A program made the translations under genes and the position numbers. A DNA stretch of 60,012 nucleotides from an uncultured Clostridia bacterium (GTDB taxonomy: Bacteria > Bacillota > Clostridia > Oscillospirales > Ruminococcaceae), in contig CANQYD010000009.1 of NCBI GenBank assembly GCA_947627985.1, positions 1 through 60,012 on the forward strand, read 5' to 3'. The notes below the pieces were generated by a model. It saw only the letters and a list, made by a program, of their open reading frames with translations. It did not search any database and was not told the origin of the DNA. Numbering within the stretch: the stretch's first letter is position 1; each line of letters begins with the position of its first letter. Shown one piece after another: positions 25,100 to 32,740 of this stretch.

Positions 25100-25346
25100 A
25101 TGAAATATATTTCTTGTGCCGAAGCTGCGAGAAAATTGGGCATTTCACAAAGGCGGGTACAAAACTTTGCGGGGGGGAAAACCGTATACCGGGAAGTTTG
25201 GGAGTGCGTGGCTGATACCAAAGGACGCGGAAAAACCGACCGATAAACGAAAGAAAAGTAATTTTCAGAATTTCATATTGGTACAACATAGATATGATAT
25301 GTTATACCGAGGAGGTGGAAGAAATGGCAAAAATTATGATGGTTGA
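25100..25346 (+). pseudogene. Frameshifted small helix-turn-helix (excisionase-like) protein
   Basis: The ATG at 25100 opens MKYISCAEAARKLGISQRRVQNF, a MerR/excisionase-type DNA-binding helix-turn-helix. Directly after it is a run of seven G residues (about 25170-25177). The reading then continues in another frame as PYTGKFGSAWLIPKDAEKPTDKRKK, the usual second half of this mini-protein family. A one-base change in the homopolymer therefore splits the gene. It could be a true mutation, phase variation at the G-run or a sequencing error. The shifted frame overlaps the start of the response regulator gene that follows. Confidence 0.65.
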
Positions 25347-26015
25347 AGATAATAAGGGAACCAAAAGGCTATATGTGAGTATATGAAAACAGCAGGACAC
25401 ACACTTGTTTCTGCTTACGACGGAGCAGACGCAATAAAACACTTTCGTGAGGACGAATTGGATCTGATCGTCCTTGACATTATGCTTCCGTTAATGTCCG
25501 GAATGGCAGTATTACATGAAATCCGAAAAAGCAGTAATATTCCCGTGATCATGCTTACAGCTATTGAAGATGAATATACCCAATCTAACAGTTTTGATGA
25601 ATTAGCTGACGACTATATAACCAAACCCTTTTCTATGCTTTTATTGGGAAAGAGAATAAATGCTTTGCTTCGCAGGAGCTGCAATAAAGCAGCTTTGAAT
25701 AAAATACAATTAGGCGGGGTTTGTATAGATTTTTCCGGTTTTACAGCTTTTGACGAGGACGGAAAAATTGATATTACACCGAAAGAACTTGAAATATTGA
25801 AATTGCTGATTGAAAATAAGGGACTGGTATTATCGCGCGCTCAGATACTTGATGATATATGGGGTTATGACTGTGCAATTATAGATCGGACAATAGACGC
25901 TTATATTCGCAATTTGAGAAAAAAACTGAAACTAAATTGTATAACAACCGTCAAGGGAGTAGGATATAAATTTGAAACGTGGGGTATTGTAAATGAAGCT
26001 AAAAATATTTCCTAA
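25324..26015 (+). pseudogene. OmpR-class response regulator with an N-terminal frameshift
   Basis: GGAGG precedes the ATG at 25324, which reads MAKIMMVEDNKG; the frame then goes wrong and stops at 25381. The frame beginning upstream of 25383 continues ICEYMKTAGHTLVSAYDGADAI, with phospho-acceptor D in LIVLDIMLPLMSG, the unusual SFDELADDYITKPFS loop and a winged-helix ending VKGVGYKFE. Loss of one base near 25354-25358 explains both pieces and gives the right spacing. As it stands only a protein starting at 25383, lacking the acidic pocket, could be made. Together with the kinase it resembles VncR-type systems. Confidence 0.8.
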
Positions 26016-27111
26016 AGTATTTCTGTTTACATTCAGCATGATGTTAATAATCACGCTTTTTGCACATTGCTTAATATTCTATATTGCCCCTACGCAGGAT
26101 GTGCTTATCACGTCAAATTATGTCACGAATGTTGGCGCAGTGTCTTATTCCGAGGTTGATATGCAGCAGCTCATTACAAATACAATATTGCAGTCTTTCC
26201 CCATTTCATTTTTGGGCTGTTTTGTAATATCTTTCATATTTTCCTTTTTGTTTTCTAAAAGGCTGACGTCTCCTATTCTTTCGATTGCAAAGACCGTAAA
26301 AGAAATGACTGAATTAAATACTGACGCAAAAATAGAAATTACTTCAAAAGACGAAATGGGATTTTTGGCTGATGATATAAATCAGCTATACCGTTCTCTT
26401 ATCTCTGCCATTCAACATTTAGAGATTGAAAAAGAAAATGTCAGCAAAGCCGAACAAGAGAAATTAGATTTTTTGCGCATTGCTTCCCATGAATTGAAAA
26501 CGCCGGTTACGGAGTTAAATGCAACGCTGGAAAATATGATACTCGGTATCGGAGAATATGCAGATTATGACGTATATCTTCCAAAATGCAAAGAAGCGGT
26601 AGAACAGCTTGGCAAAATGATTAAGGATATATTGAGTATGTCGCGCTTGCATTCAGACGGGGCAAATGATTGCGAGCAGGATATTTCCCTCAAAAAAGTA
26701 ATTTCCGAGATGTGTGAACCGTTTAAGTTAATAGCAGAAACAAAAGCAATACGGTTTGTTGTTATGCTTGAAAACGATATATCGCTTCACATATCGGAAC
26801 AACTGCTAAAAAAGGCATTGTCTAATATTCTGCTTAATGCTGTCAATTATACAGAAGCCGGGAAGAATATAACCGTTTCGATCAGCGGGCGATCGTTATC
26901 GGTTATAAATGAATGTACCCCGATACCGCCGGAACATTTGAAACATATCTTTGAGCCGTTTTACCGTACGGATTATTCAAGAAATCACGATACAGGCGGC
27001 AACGGATTAGGATTATATATTGTAGATACAATTCTTAAAAAATTAAAATTAAAATATCGGTTTTTCCCTTTAAGCACTGACAACGGAATGTGCTTTACCA
27101 TTCAATTCTAA
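25993..27111 (+). CDS. Sensor histidine kinase (VncS-like)
   Basis: A 372-residue membrane kinase. Helix 1 (about 10-32), a short external loop of about 45 residues, helix 2 (about 70-90) and a HAMP domain (about 92-145) precede the phospho-acceptor H166 in LRIASHELKTPVTE. The catalytic domain has the N box LSNILLNAVNYT and the G2 box GGNGLGLYIV; the G1 region is short and replaced by N-E-C-T-P-I-P. It overlaps the regulator by 23 bases. It is intact although its cognate regulator carries a frameshift. A terminator follows at 27118-27147. Confidence 0.88.
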   Translation: MKLKIFPKVFLFTFSMMLIITLFAHCLIFYIAPTQDVLITSNYVTNVGAVSYSEVDMQQLITNTILQSFPISFLGCFVISFIFSFLFSKRLTSPILSIAKTVKEMTELNTDAKIEITSKDEMGFLADDINQLYRSLISAIQHLEIEKENVSKAEQEKLDFLRIASHELKTPVTELNATLENMILGIGEYADYDVYLPKCKEAVEQLGKMIKDILSMSRLHSDGANDCEQDISLKKVISEMCEPFKLIAETKAIRFVVMLENDISLHISEQLLKKALSNILLNAVNYTEAGKNITVSISGRSLSVINECTPIPPEHLKHIFEPFYRTDYSRNHDTGGNGLGLYIVDTILKKLKLKYRFFPLSTDNGMCFTIQF

Positions 27112-27117
27112 AAGTCG

Positions 27118-27147
27118 CTGCCTTGCATTTCAGCAAGGCAGTTTTTG
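27118..27147 (+). terminator. Terminator after the VncS-like kinase
   Basis: CTGCCTTGC-atttca-GCAAGGCAG followed by TTTTT. Confidence 0.85.
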
Positions 27148-27254
27148 TTCATTCAACATATATTCAACATCGGCTTTATACCGATACAACTTTGGCAGCC
27201 TATACTGCGGAATGTAAGGATGCCACGGAAAACATTCAATAAAGGAGGCAGCCT

Positions 27255-27857
27255 ATGAAAGGCAAAATTTTATCTTTGGCAGCATTACTCTTGATTAGCG
27301 GCAGTTTAACCGGTTTTGCAAGCTCTGCTGATACTCCCGATATCTTTACAGAGCAATCTGCGCCTGCGCAGCTATCCGCCGTTATGATCAGGCAGGATGA
27401 AGATGCTTTAACATCAAGCTATGACGGTGGAAACACATGGAACCCTTTTTCTTATGAGGAAACACATGATTTTTACAGCCATAATGAGTTTTCCTCATGG
27501 ATCAAGGAACAGGAAGCTGAAATATCAGCGTTAGTGGAAGCCGGGGAATGGACGCAGGAAAACGCTGACGCGGTTATACAGCACTACTATGAACTACTGG
27601 AAAGATCAGATGACGGTTTGCTTATAGGAAAAAGAGAAAGCGATACTGATGAACAGTATTTCGTAAGTTATCCCAATGCTGCTCATACAGAGGGGTTTCA
27701 GACAGTGATTTATACCGAAAACGGATATGAATTTATCGGCGCCTATGATACGGAAAAGGAACTGTATGAGGCATTGGAAGCATACACCGAGCTTCAAGTG
27801 GAAGCAGGAAACATGACCGCTGACGAAGCGAAAACAATTTTGAAAAAATATGAATAG
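27255..27857 (+). CDS. Secreted protein of unknown function beside the two-component system
   Basis: A 200-residue protein with a signal peptide MKGKILSLAALLLISGSLTGFASSA, probably cleaved after the A-S-S-A. The mature part contains two similar helical segments of about 35 residues: EFSSWIKEQEAEISALVEAG with WTQENADAVIQHYY, and ELYEALEAYTELQVEAGNMT with ADEAKTILKKY. No catalytic motif is recognised. AAAGGAGG precedes the ATG. It follows the kinase gene and its terminator, with its own AT-rich leader, so it may be a target or partner of that system. This is inference only. Confidence 0.75.
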   Translation: MKGKILSLAALLLISGSLTGFASSADTPDIFTEQSAPAQLSAVMIRQDEDALTSSYDGGNTWNPFSYEETHDFYSHNEFSSWIKEQEAEISALVEAGEWTQENADAVIQHYYELLERSDDGLLIGKRESDTDEQYFVSYPNAAHTEGFQTVIYTENGYEFIGAYDTEKELYEALEAYTELQVEAGNMTADEAKTILKKYE

Positions 27858-27863
27858 TTAACG

Positions 27864-27971
27864 GTTTGCCGTGCGACGGCAAAAGAAAAAAAGCCGTCGT
27901 ACAGCAAATGTCCTTTCATGTGCCTATTCTTACACGGCGGCTTTTGGGAAATCAAAGCCGCCGGTTTTTTT
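27864..27971 (+). terminator. Tandem terminators after the secreted protein gene
   Basis: A short hairpin TTGCCGT-gcg-ACGGCAA (about 27868-27884) is followed by a stronger one, CGGCGGCTTT (27935-27944) paired with AAAGCCGCCG (27954-27963), and by seven T residues (27965-27971). Confidence 0.8.
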
Positions 27972-28174
27972 ATCCAATCGAGACAAAGGATTTTCCCGAT
28001 AGATACGGCGTGTAAATGGAGGTGTGCGGTATAAAAACAAATTTCATGCGGGAAGAGGGCTTTATATTTGAGGAAACGACACTTGTTGCTTTATGAATGG
28101 CAAGGGTTGGTGGGGGATAAAGCATTGTTATATTGTAAGCGGGGGGAATGGGTTGCAGGTCTCTAAGTATGTGG

Positions 28175-28298
28175 AACCCCCACCCCCAGACCCCCTCCCC
28201 CTTTTAGGGGGAGGGGGTTACGCTTTATTTATAGCTTTGAATAAGGTGTGCCGGGGGTGGGGGTCTGCTTTAAATAGCATGAGTTCTTTTTCCAGCGG
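28175..28298. repeat. Dispersed ~125-bp repeat, copy 2
   Basis: Begins with C-rich sequence (CCCCCACCCCCAGACC) facing GGGGGAGGGGG, then CGCTTTATTTATAG and GGGGGTGGGGGTCTGC, and ends TAGCATGAGTTCTTTTTCC, the block shared with 11491-11526. C-rich left and G-rich right parts pair, so the unit is an inverted repeat of miniature-element size. Confidence 0.6.
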
Positions 28299-28469
28299 GA
28301 AAATGAACGAATACCTTTTTTCTAAGGGTCGGGTAGGGCGGGAATTTCCGTTTTATAATTAAGCTGTAGTTTAATTCCTTTTGATGCCACTATACTGTGT
28401 TGGGGACAACCCTTGCAGGGTTTTCCCCATGCCCCTTTCCTAATGTGGGGCACCGTTTCCCCACACCCC

Positions 28470-28625
28470 TCCGGCTTCGGGCGACTTCGTCGCCCTCTTT
28501 TGAACGATAAAAGCAAAAAGGACAGCATTCGCTGTCCTTTTTGCGAAGATTTCGCCCGTTGCGACGGGCGACGAGGGGCTCTGCCCCTCGACCCCGCAAG
28601 CCCTTTAAAAAGGGCTTGACCCTAA
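28470..28625. repeat. Array of perfect hairpins
   Basis: In order: GGGCGAC-ttc-GTCGCCC (about 28478-28494), AAAAAGGACAGC-attc with its complement (about 28513-28541), CGCCCGT-tgc-GACGGGCG (about 28551-28569), GAGGGGC-tct-GCCCCTC (about 28573-28589) and AAGCCCTTT-aa-AAAGGGCTT (about 28598-28617). Triloops TTC and TGC are the same as in the cloverleaf arrays, but the enclosing stem is absent. The second hairpin could act as a terminator in both directions. Confidence 0.7.
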
Positions 28626-28765
28626 ACTTGCCCTGTCCCAACTAAACCTCGGCGCATACTTCTAACCTCTAACCTTCTAACTTCTACCCTCTGAAAGCCC
28701 TCTTTCACGCAGATACCCCTATCCCCCGCCTCTGACCTCCGACATCTGCCAGTCTGCCTTCTGTC

Positions 28766-28794
28766 TTGACCTTTCCCAAACTTCGTAGTATAAT
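28766..28794 (+). promoter_or_regulatory. Sigma-A promoter of the MATE gene
   Basis: TTGACC (28766-28771), 17-bp spacer, TATAAT (28789-28794). Confidence 0.8.
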
Positions 28795-28822
28795 AATATC
28801 AAAATCCCGAAAGAGTGGTCAG

Positions 28823-30190
28823 ATGGAAGATACTCAAAAAACGCTGCTTTTTGAAAGCATGCCGATCCCGAAAGCCGTCATGAAGCTCGCGATCCCGACG
28901 ATCCTGAGCTCGCTCGTGATGGTCCTATACAACCTCGCAGACACCTACTTCGTCGCTCAGCTCAACGACTCAATCCAAAACTCCGCCGTCACCCTTGCGG
29001 CTCCGGTGCTTTTGGCTTTTAATGCGATAAATAACCTCTTCGGCGTCGGCGCGTCGAGCATGATGAGCCGAGCGCTCGGTCGCAAGGACTACGGGACAGT
29101 CTACGAAAGCTCGGCTGTCGGATTTTACTGCGCGCTCTTTTCGGCGATGATTTTTTCGGTATTTTATACGCTTCTCCGCTCGCCTTTTCTCGTGATTTTG
29201 GGGGCTGATTCATCCACCTCCGCGGCGACTTCGGAATATCTGAAATGGACCGTTACCTGCGGCGCCGTGCCCTCGATTTTAAACGTCGTGATGGCATATC
29301 TTGTGCGAAGCGAGGGCGCCTCGCTCCATGCAAGCGTCGGTACGATGAGCGGCTGCATTTTAAACATAATCCTCGACCCGATCTTCATTCTCCCTTGGGG
29401 TCTCGGCATGGGTGCCGCCGGAGCCGGTCTTGCGACGTTTATATCAAACTGCGCCGCGTGCTGCTACTTCTTCGTCCTGCTTTATATCAAGCGGGGGAAG
29501 ACGTACGTCTGCATAAATCCGAAAAAACTGCGGTTCCGCCGCTCGATAATAATGGGGATTTGCGCAGTCGGCATACCCGCGTCTATCCAAAATCTTCTGA
29601 ACGTCACCGGAATGACGGTCCTGAACAATTTTACGGCGGATTTCAGTTCCGAAGCCGTCGCAGCGATGGGTATCTCCCAAAAGCTCAACATGATCCCGGT
29701 GCAGATCGCCCTCGGCTTCTCGCAGGGAATTATGCCGCTCGTCGGCTACAACTACGCCTCGGGGGACGTCGGCAGAATGAAGCGCTCGATCCTCTTCGCC
29801 GGAAAGATCATCGCCGGGTTTATGATCGCGGTGACGGCGCTCTACTACGTCTTTGCGGGTCAGCTTTCGGCGCTGTTCATGGAGAATCCGACGGTCGTCG
29901 CATACGGCACAAAATTCCTGCGCGGGCTCTGCCTTGCCATGCCGTTTTTGTGCATGGATTTTCTGGGCGTCGGGGTATTTCAGTCCTGCGGGCTCGGAAA
30001 AAATGCGCTCGTTTTCGCGGTCCTGAGAAAGATCGTCCTCGAGATACCCGCGCTGTTTATTTTAAATCGTTTAGTCCCCCTCTACGGGCTCGCTTACGCG
30101 CAGTCTTCGGCTGAGATCGTCCTCGCCATAGCCGCTGTCGCGACGATGTGGGGGATCATAAGGAAAATGGAGACAGAGAGGGGGAGGTAG
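28823..30190 (+). CDS. MATE-family efflux protein
   Basis: A 455-residue integral membrane protein with about 12 helices in two MatE halves. The family pattern is clear in KLAIPTILSSLVMVLYNLAD, in NNLFGVGASSMMSRALG of the first half, and in MGISQKLNMIPVQIALGFSQG with GYNYASGD of the second. Such proteins expel cationic drugs or metabolites in exchange for sodium or protons. Although an open frame begins at 28766, that codon is the -35 box; the ATG at 28823 after AAAGAGTGG is used. It converges with the toxin gene, with only eight bases between the stops. Confidence 0.92.
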   Translation: MEDTQKTLLFESMPIPKAVMKLAIPTILSSLVMVLYNLADTYFVAQLNDSIQNSAVTLAAPVLLAFNAINNLFGVGASSMMSRALGRKDYGTVYESSAVGFYCALFSAMIFSVFYTLLRSPFLVILGADSSTSAATSEYLKWTVTCGAVPSILNVVMAYLVRSEGASLHASVGTMSGCILNIILDPIFILPWGLGMGAAGAGLATFISNCAACCYFFVLLYIKRGKTYVCINPKKLRFRRSIIMGICAVGIPASIQNLLNVTGMTVLNNFTADFSSEAVAAMGISQKLNMIPVQIALGFSQGIMPLVGYNYASGDVGRMKRSILFAGKIIAGFMIAVTALYYVFAGQLSALFMENPTVVAYGTKFLRGLCLAMPFLCMDFLGVGVFQSCGLGKNALVFAVLRKIVLEIPALFILNRLVPLYGLAYAQSSAEIVLAIAAVATMWGIIRKMETERGR

Positions 30191-30198
30191 ATCAAGGG

Positions 30199-30525
30199 TC
30201 AATCCGAGATCATATTTTCAAGCATTTTTGCCTGATCCGACCTGCCGTAAACAACGCCGGCGACGACTACCGAATCGCCTTGGACATAATAATATACCAA
30301 AAAATTTTTTACGGACATTTTGCGATATCCAAATTCCCGCCACGGCTCAATTTCCACAAGAGGATTGCGTTCCGGCATGATGTCGAGATTTTCTATCCCC
30401 TTTTTCAGGGCTGTAAGCGTATTGATCGCAGCCTGACGAGAGCCGAGTGAATATTCAATATAGTTACTTATTCCGCGGAGCAGCCTCTCTGCGTTTTCGG
30501 TCACGACGATATTATAAGTCTCCAT
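30199..30525 (-). CDS. RelE/ParE-family toxin
   Basis: A 108-residue type II toxin with the ParE/RelE fold signature: TENAERLLRGISNYIEYSLG, then WREFGYRKMSVKNFLVYYYV and VVVAGVVYGRSD. Conserved Arg residues in the R-x-x-x-V-x-N-F-L-V-Y-Y stretch are intact. It overlaps the antitoxin gene by 14 bases and is co-transcribed with it. Whether it cuts mRNA (RelE) or poisons gyrase (ParE) cannot be decided from the sequence. Confidence 0.9.
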   Translation of the reverse strand: METYNIVVTENAERLLRGISNYIEYSLGSRQAAINTLTALKKGIENLDIMPERNPLVEIEPWREFGYRKMSVKNFLVYYYVQGDSVVVAGVVYGRSDQAKMLENMISD

Positions 30526-30835
30526 GCTCGCTAAGCTCCCCGATTATTCTGTCAAAAACCTCGTCCAAGGGCTTCACCCTCCCGGCTCTTGCGTCCTCCA
30601 TGCCGAGCCTCATCATCTCCTTGAACTCCTCCTCGGTCATCTCGTCGAGGGCTTTCGGGACCTTGACCTTGGGCACGCTGGTCGGGAAGGGTATGCTGCG
30701 GGTCATAATGATCTGCCTGTAGAGCATGTTGATGACGACCGAGACCGGCACGCCGAGCTGCGCCATGATCGCCTCCGCCTCGCTTTTTACCTCCGGCTCC
30801 ACCCGCGCAAGTACGTTTGCTGTTTTCGATGCCAT
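30512..30835 (-). CDS. RelB/DinJ-family antitoxin
   Basis: A 107-residue antitoxin with a ribbon-helix-helix N-terminus (ANVLARVEPEVKSEAEAIMA, then LGVPVSVVINMLYRQIIMT and RSIPF, the DinJ motif) and an acidic C-terminal region (DEMTEEEFKEMMRLGMEDA) that should cap the toxin. GGAGG lies seven to eight bases before the ATG. The promoter-embedded palindrome indicates autorepression. It is only distantly similar to the antitoxin at 20729, so the two modules are not a recent duplication. Confidence 0.9.
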   Translation of the reverse strand: MASKTANVLARVEPEVKSEAEAIMAQLGVPVSVVINMLYRQIIMTRSIPFPTSVPKVKVPKALDEMTEEEFKEMMRLGMEDARAGRVKPLDEVFDRIIGELSEHGDL

Positions 30836-30864
30836 TGTAATTACCTCCGATATTTTTTTATTAT

Positions 30865-30897
30865 ATTATAGCATGATGTATTGCGGAATGCAATACA
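30865..30897 (-). promoter_or_regulatory. Promoter and operator of the RelE/ParE operon
   Basis: On the minus strand TTGCAT (30888-30893), 17-bp spacer, TATAAT (30865-30870). A perfect inverted repeat TGTATTGC-ggaat-GCAATACA (30877-30897) covers the -35 box. Confidence 0.8.
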
Positions 30898-30975
30898 TTT
30901 TTTAAATTTGGGAGAGAATTTTTGGGGTGGAGGGGGGAAAGCCTTGAGGGAGGGGTAAGGCTTTTACTCTAAACT

Positions 30976-31455
30976 TTAATGATTCTTGGTAACTTTGTGC
31001 TGATGATTAGCGTAGGCGCTATTATATTCCGGTGTTCCGTTTGCAATTGTAAGTCTATGCTCATCGGCACTGTAAATGATGGTTTTTCCGTATATAATCT
31101 CTAAATTGAGGTTAGTAAAGACTGACACATTAAACATATTAACATCTATTATGCCAAGAGAATATCCCTCAAATTCCTCAATATTTGTCAATTCTGCAGA
31201 TTCAGCAGTTATATCCCATTCTTTAAATGTAAACGGTTGATTATTTACAAGAATATGGAGGTTTTTCTTTACCTCTTCAAGCTCATCGGTTTTAATCAAT
31301 ACTCCTATTCTTGTTGTATCATTAGAGTATACGCCGCATAGAATGGACTCTCTATCATTAAATTGGTCGCTGATATATATGCCGGGTTTATTATCATGTG
31401 TTGATATATTATTTATATAGAATAATTTACTATATTTGCAAGATGCCGCTTGCAC
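30976..31455 (-). CDS. Hypothetical protein, possibly a remnant
   Basis: A 159-codon AT-rich frame. The translation is rich in beta-type segments (e.g. IGVLIKTDELEEVKKNLHIL and YSLGIIDVNMFNVSVFTNLN) and has no signal peptide, helix-turn-helix or catalytic motif that I recognise. No ribosome binding site is seen before the first Met, and the composition switches abruptly from AT-rich to GC-rich at about 31440, right at its 5' end. It may be the 3' part of a larger gene cut by a rearrangement. Confidence 0.45.
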   Translation of the reverse strand: MQAASCKYSKLFYINNISTHDNKPGIYISDQFNDRESILCGVYSNDTTRIGVLIKTDELEEVKKNLHILVNNQPFTFKEWDITAESAELTNIEEFEGYSLGIIDVNMFNVSVFTNLNLEIIYGKTIIYSADEHRLTIANGTPEYNSAYANHQHKVTKNH

Positions 31456-31501
31456 CGCACGCCGCAGACGTCCGCGTCGGTCATCCGGTCGCCGCGGAGG
31501 G

Positions 31502-31783
31502 TCAGAGCTCTCGGCGCGGGATAGCTGAAGACGGGGCTGACCCGATTGTCATACCGCCTGCCGTAGAAATTCTGTCCCTTTTAACTTTTACTTCAACATA
31601 AGCATTTCCGCCGCCGAGAGGATTTTCGACAGTGAGTGACAGCTTTTCTTTGTTAATGATACTAACCTTCGGCGTCGGGACATCGCCCGGCTTCGGAGCC
31701 GGCTTCACCGCGACATTTTCAAGCCCGTAGTAGCCCAAAGTATCGACCCGATCCGCGGTTTTATTGACCGCCGCGAGAAGCAC
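31502..31783 (-). pseudogene. Fragment of a possible secreted or carbohydrate-binding protein
   Basis: Open frame of 93 codons without a ribosome binding site. The part VDTLGYYGLENVAVKPAPKP then VSIINKEKLSLTVENPLGGG looks like the linker and beta-sandwich edge of an extracellular protein, while the C-terminal residues (SAPSSAIPRREL) look out of frame. It joins abruptly to the AT-rich frame at 30976-31455. I regard it as debris. Confidence 0.35.
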
Positions 31784-31795
31784 TATTGGTATTGA

Positions 31796-31835
31796 AAAAA
31801 TGAGTACCTGCCTTTGAGGGGCGGGTACTCATTTG
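31796..31835 (-). terminator. Terminator of the membrane-protein gene
   Basis: ATGAGTACC (31800-31808) and GGTACTCAT (31824-31832) pair; on the minus strand TTTTTT follows. It lies 55 bases beyond the stop at 31890. Confidence 0.75.
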
Positions 31836-31889
31836 TGAGGGAAGAATCCAAGGCATATCAATCGCCGAAGCAGTAATTCAACCGGCAAT

Positions 31890-32324
31890 TTATATTTCCC
31901 TTTTAGCCTTCCGGATATAAATTGCCGTCGTAATAATAACCGTTAAAATGAGAATATGCAAAATTGTATGATAAACATCGGGAATATATCTTCCGTCGAT
32001 TTCAAGCCACTTCAGAGTCCGCGAAAAAAACTTTATCTTCCCCTCAAGCGAGCCCATAATCCCTTTGCCAAAAATTGTATACCATTCGTGACATAAGAAT
32101 TGAATCACAAACCACATTGCCGTCCATACCGCAGCAACCCATTTTCCTAAATTTTCCTTAAACATGAATAATATCACCGCCGCTAAATAAATGAGGAAAA
32201 ATATTCCGTCCTCTTTATATGAGCAGGTGACTAAATATGCATTACCGAAACGGGCGCCTGTCATATCAAGGAAAAACCGGGGCAGAAGCAATATCTGAGG
32301 TATTATGCAGTATTTTTTCTTCAT
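31890..32324 (-). CDS. Conserved-type small membrane protein, function unknown
   Basis: A 144-residue protein with about four hydrophobic segments (near 5-20, 38-55, 60-78 and 118-137) and a central FLCHEWYTIFGKG stretch between helices 3 and 4. I recognise the overall type from Clostridia genomes but know no function. The gene is AT-rich and stands alone with its own terminator; the sequence upstream holds the promoter-linked repeats in the opposite orientation. Confidence 0.65.
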   Translation of the reverse strand: MKKKYCIIPQILLLPRFFLDMTGARFGNAYLVTCSYKEDGIFFLIYLAAVILFMFKENLGKWVAAVWTAMWFVIQFLCHEWYTIFGKGIMGSLEGKIKFFSRTLKWLEIDGRYIPDVYHTILHILILTVIITTAIYIRKAKREI

Positions 32325-32447
32325 TATTTACCGCCTGACTTCCGAGTTATTTTATATGTAAATTGTATCAAGCGAATAAGAAAATGTCAATAATATTCAT
32401 TCCACGGGAGTGTCCATTCCGCACACATTATTCACTACTTTTAAAAT

Positions 32448-32528
32448 GTCGCTGCAAGCGACGCCTTGAAATTCTGACAATCCGATATCCGACCTCTGTC
32501 CTCTTGATGTGACCGCTTCGATCACATA
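32448..32528 (+). repeat. Promoter-linked repeat, copy 3 (partial)
   Basis: Lacks the TGTACAAATCGCC beginning. Hairpin 1 is GTCGCT-gca-AGCGAC (32448-32462), again a paired change from copies 1 and 4. Hairpin 2 (GATGTGACC-gcttc-GATCACATA) has mismatches. It is followed at once by copy 4. Confidence 0.8.
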
Positions 32529-32541
32529 TCTCATCTTGAGA

Positions 32542-32661
32542 GTGTACAAATCGCCCTCATTATCCTCACTAATTAAATCTGTCGCCACCGGCGACGCCTT
32601 GAAATTCTGACAATCCGATATCTGACTTCTGTCCTCTTGATGTGGTCTCTTTGACCACATC
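32542..32661 (+). repeat. Promoter-linked ~120-bp repeat, copy 4
   Basis: Complete unit: GTGTACAAATCGCC start, hairpin 1 GTCGCC-acc-GGCGAC (32581-32595), core TCTGACTTCTGTCCTCT, hairpin 2 GATGTGGTC-tcttt-GACCACATC (32639-32661). It ends 17 bp before the -35 of the GPH symporter gene. Confidence 0.85.
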
Positions 32662-32678
32662 TCTCATCTTATCCCCCC

Positions 32679-32707
32679 TTGACATTCCCCGCAAAATATA
32701 GTACAAT
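32679..32707 (+). promoter_or_regulatory. Sigma-A promoter of the GPH symporter gene
   Basis: TTGACA (32679-32684), 17-bp spacer, TACAAT (32702-32707). Confidence 0.8.
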
Positions 32708-32740
32708 ATATCCGAAAACTTTTCGCATCGGAGGGTAAAT

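Larger units (their letters stand above)
27972..28765. other. Non-coding repeat region before the MATE gene
   Basis: Contains the second copy of the ~125-bp repeat (28175-28298), a hairpin array (28470-28620) and, from about 28650 to 28765, a pyrimidine-rich run of TCTAACCTCT and TCTGACCTCC strings that echo the core of the promoter-linked repeat. No gene is supported. Confidence 0.55.

Noticed and set aside
28093-28362. Plus-strand frame of 89 codons in the repeat region.
   Set aside because: It reads through the inverted C-rich/G-rich repeat and has no ribosome binding site.
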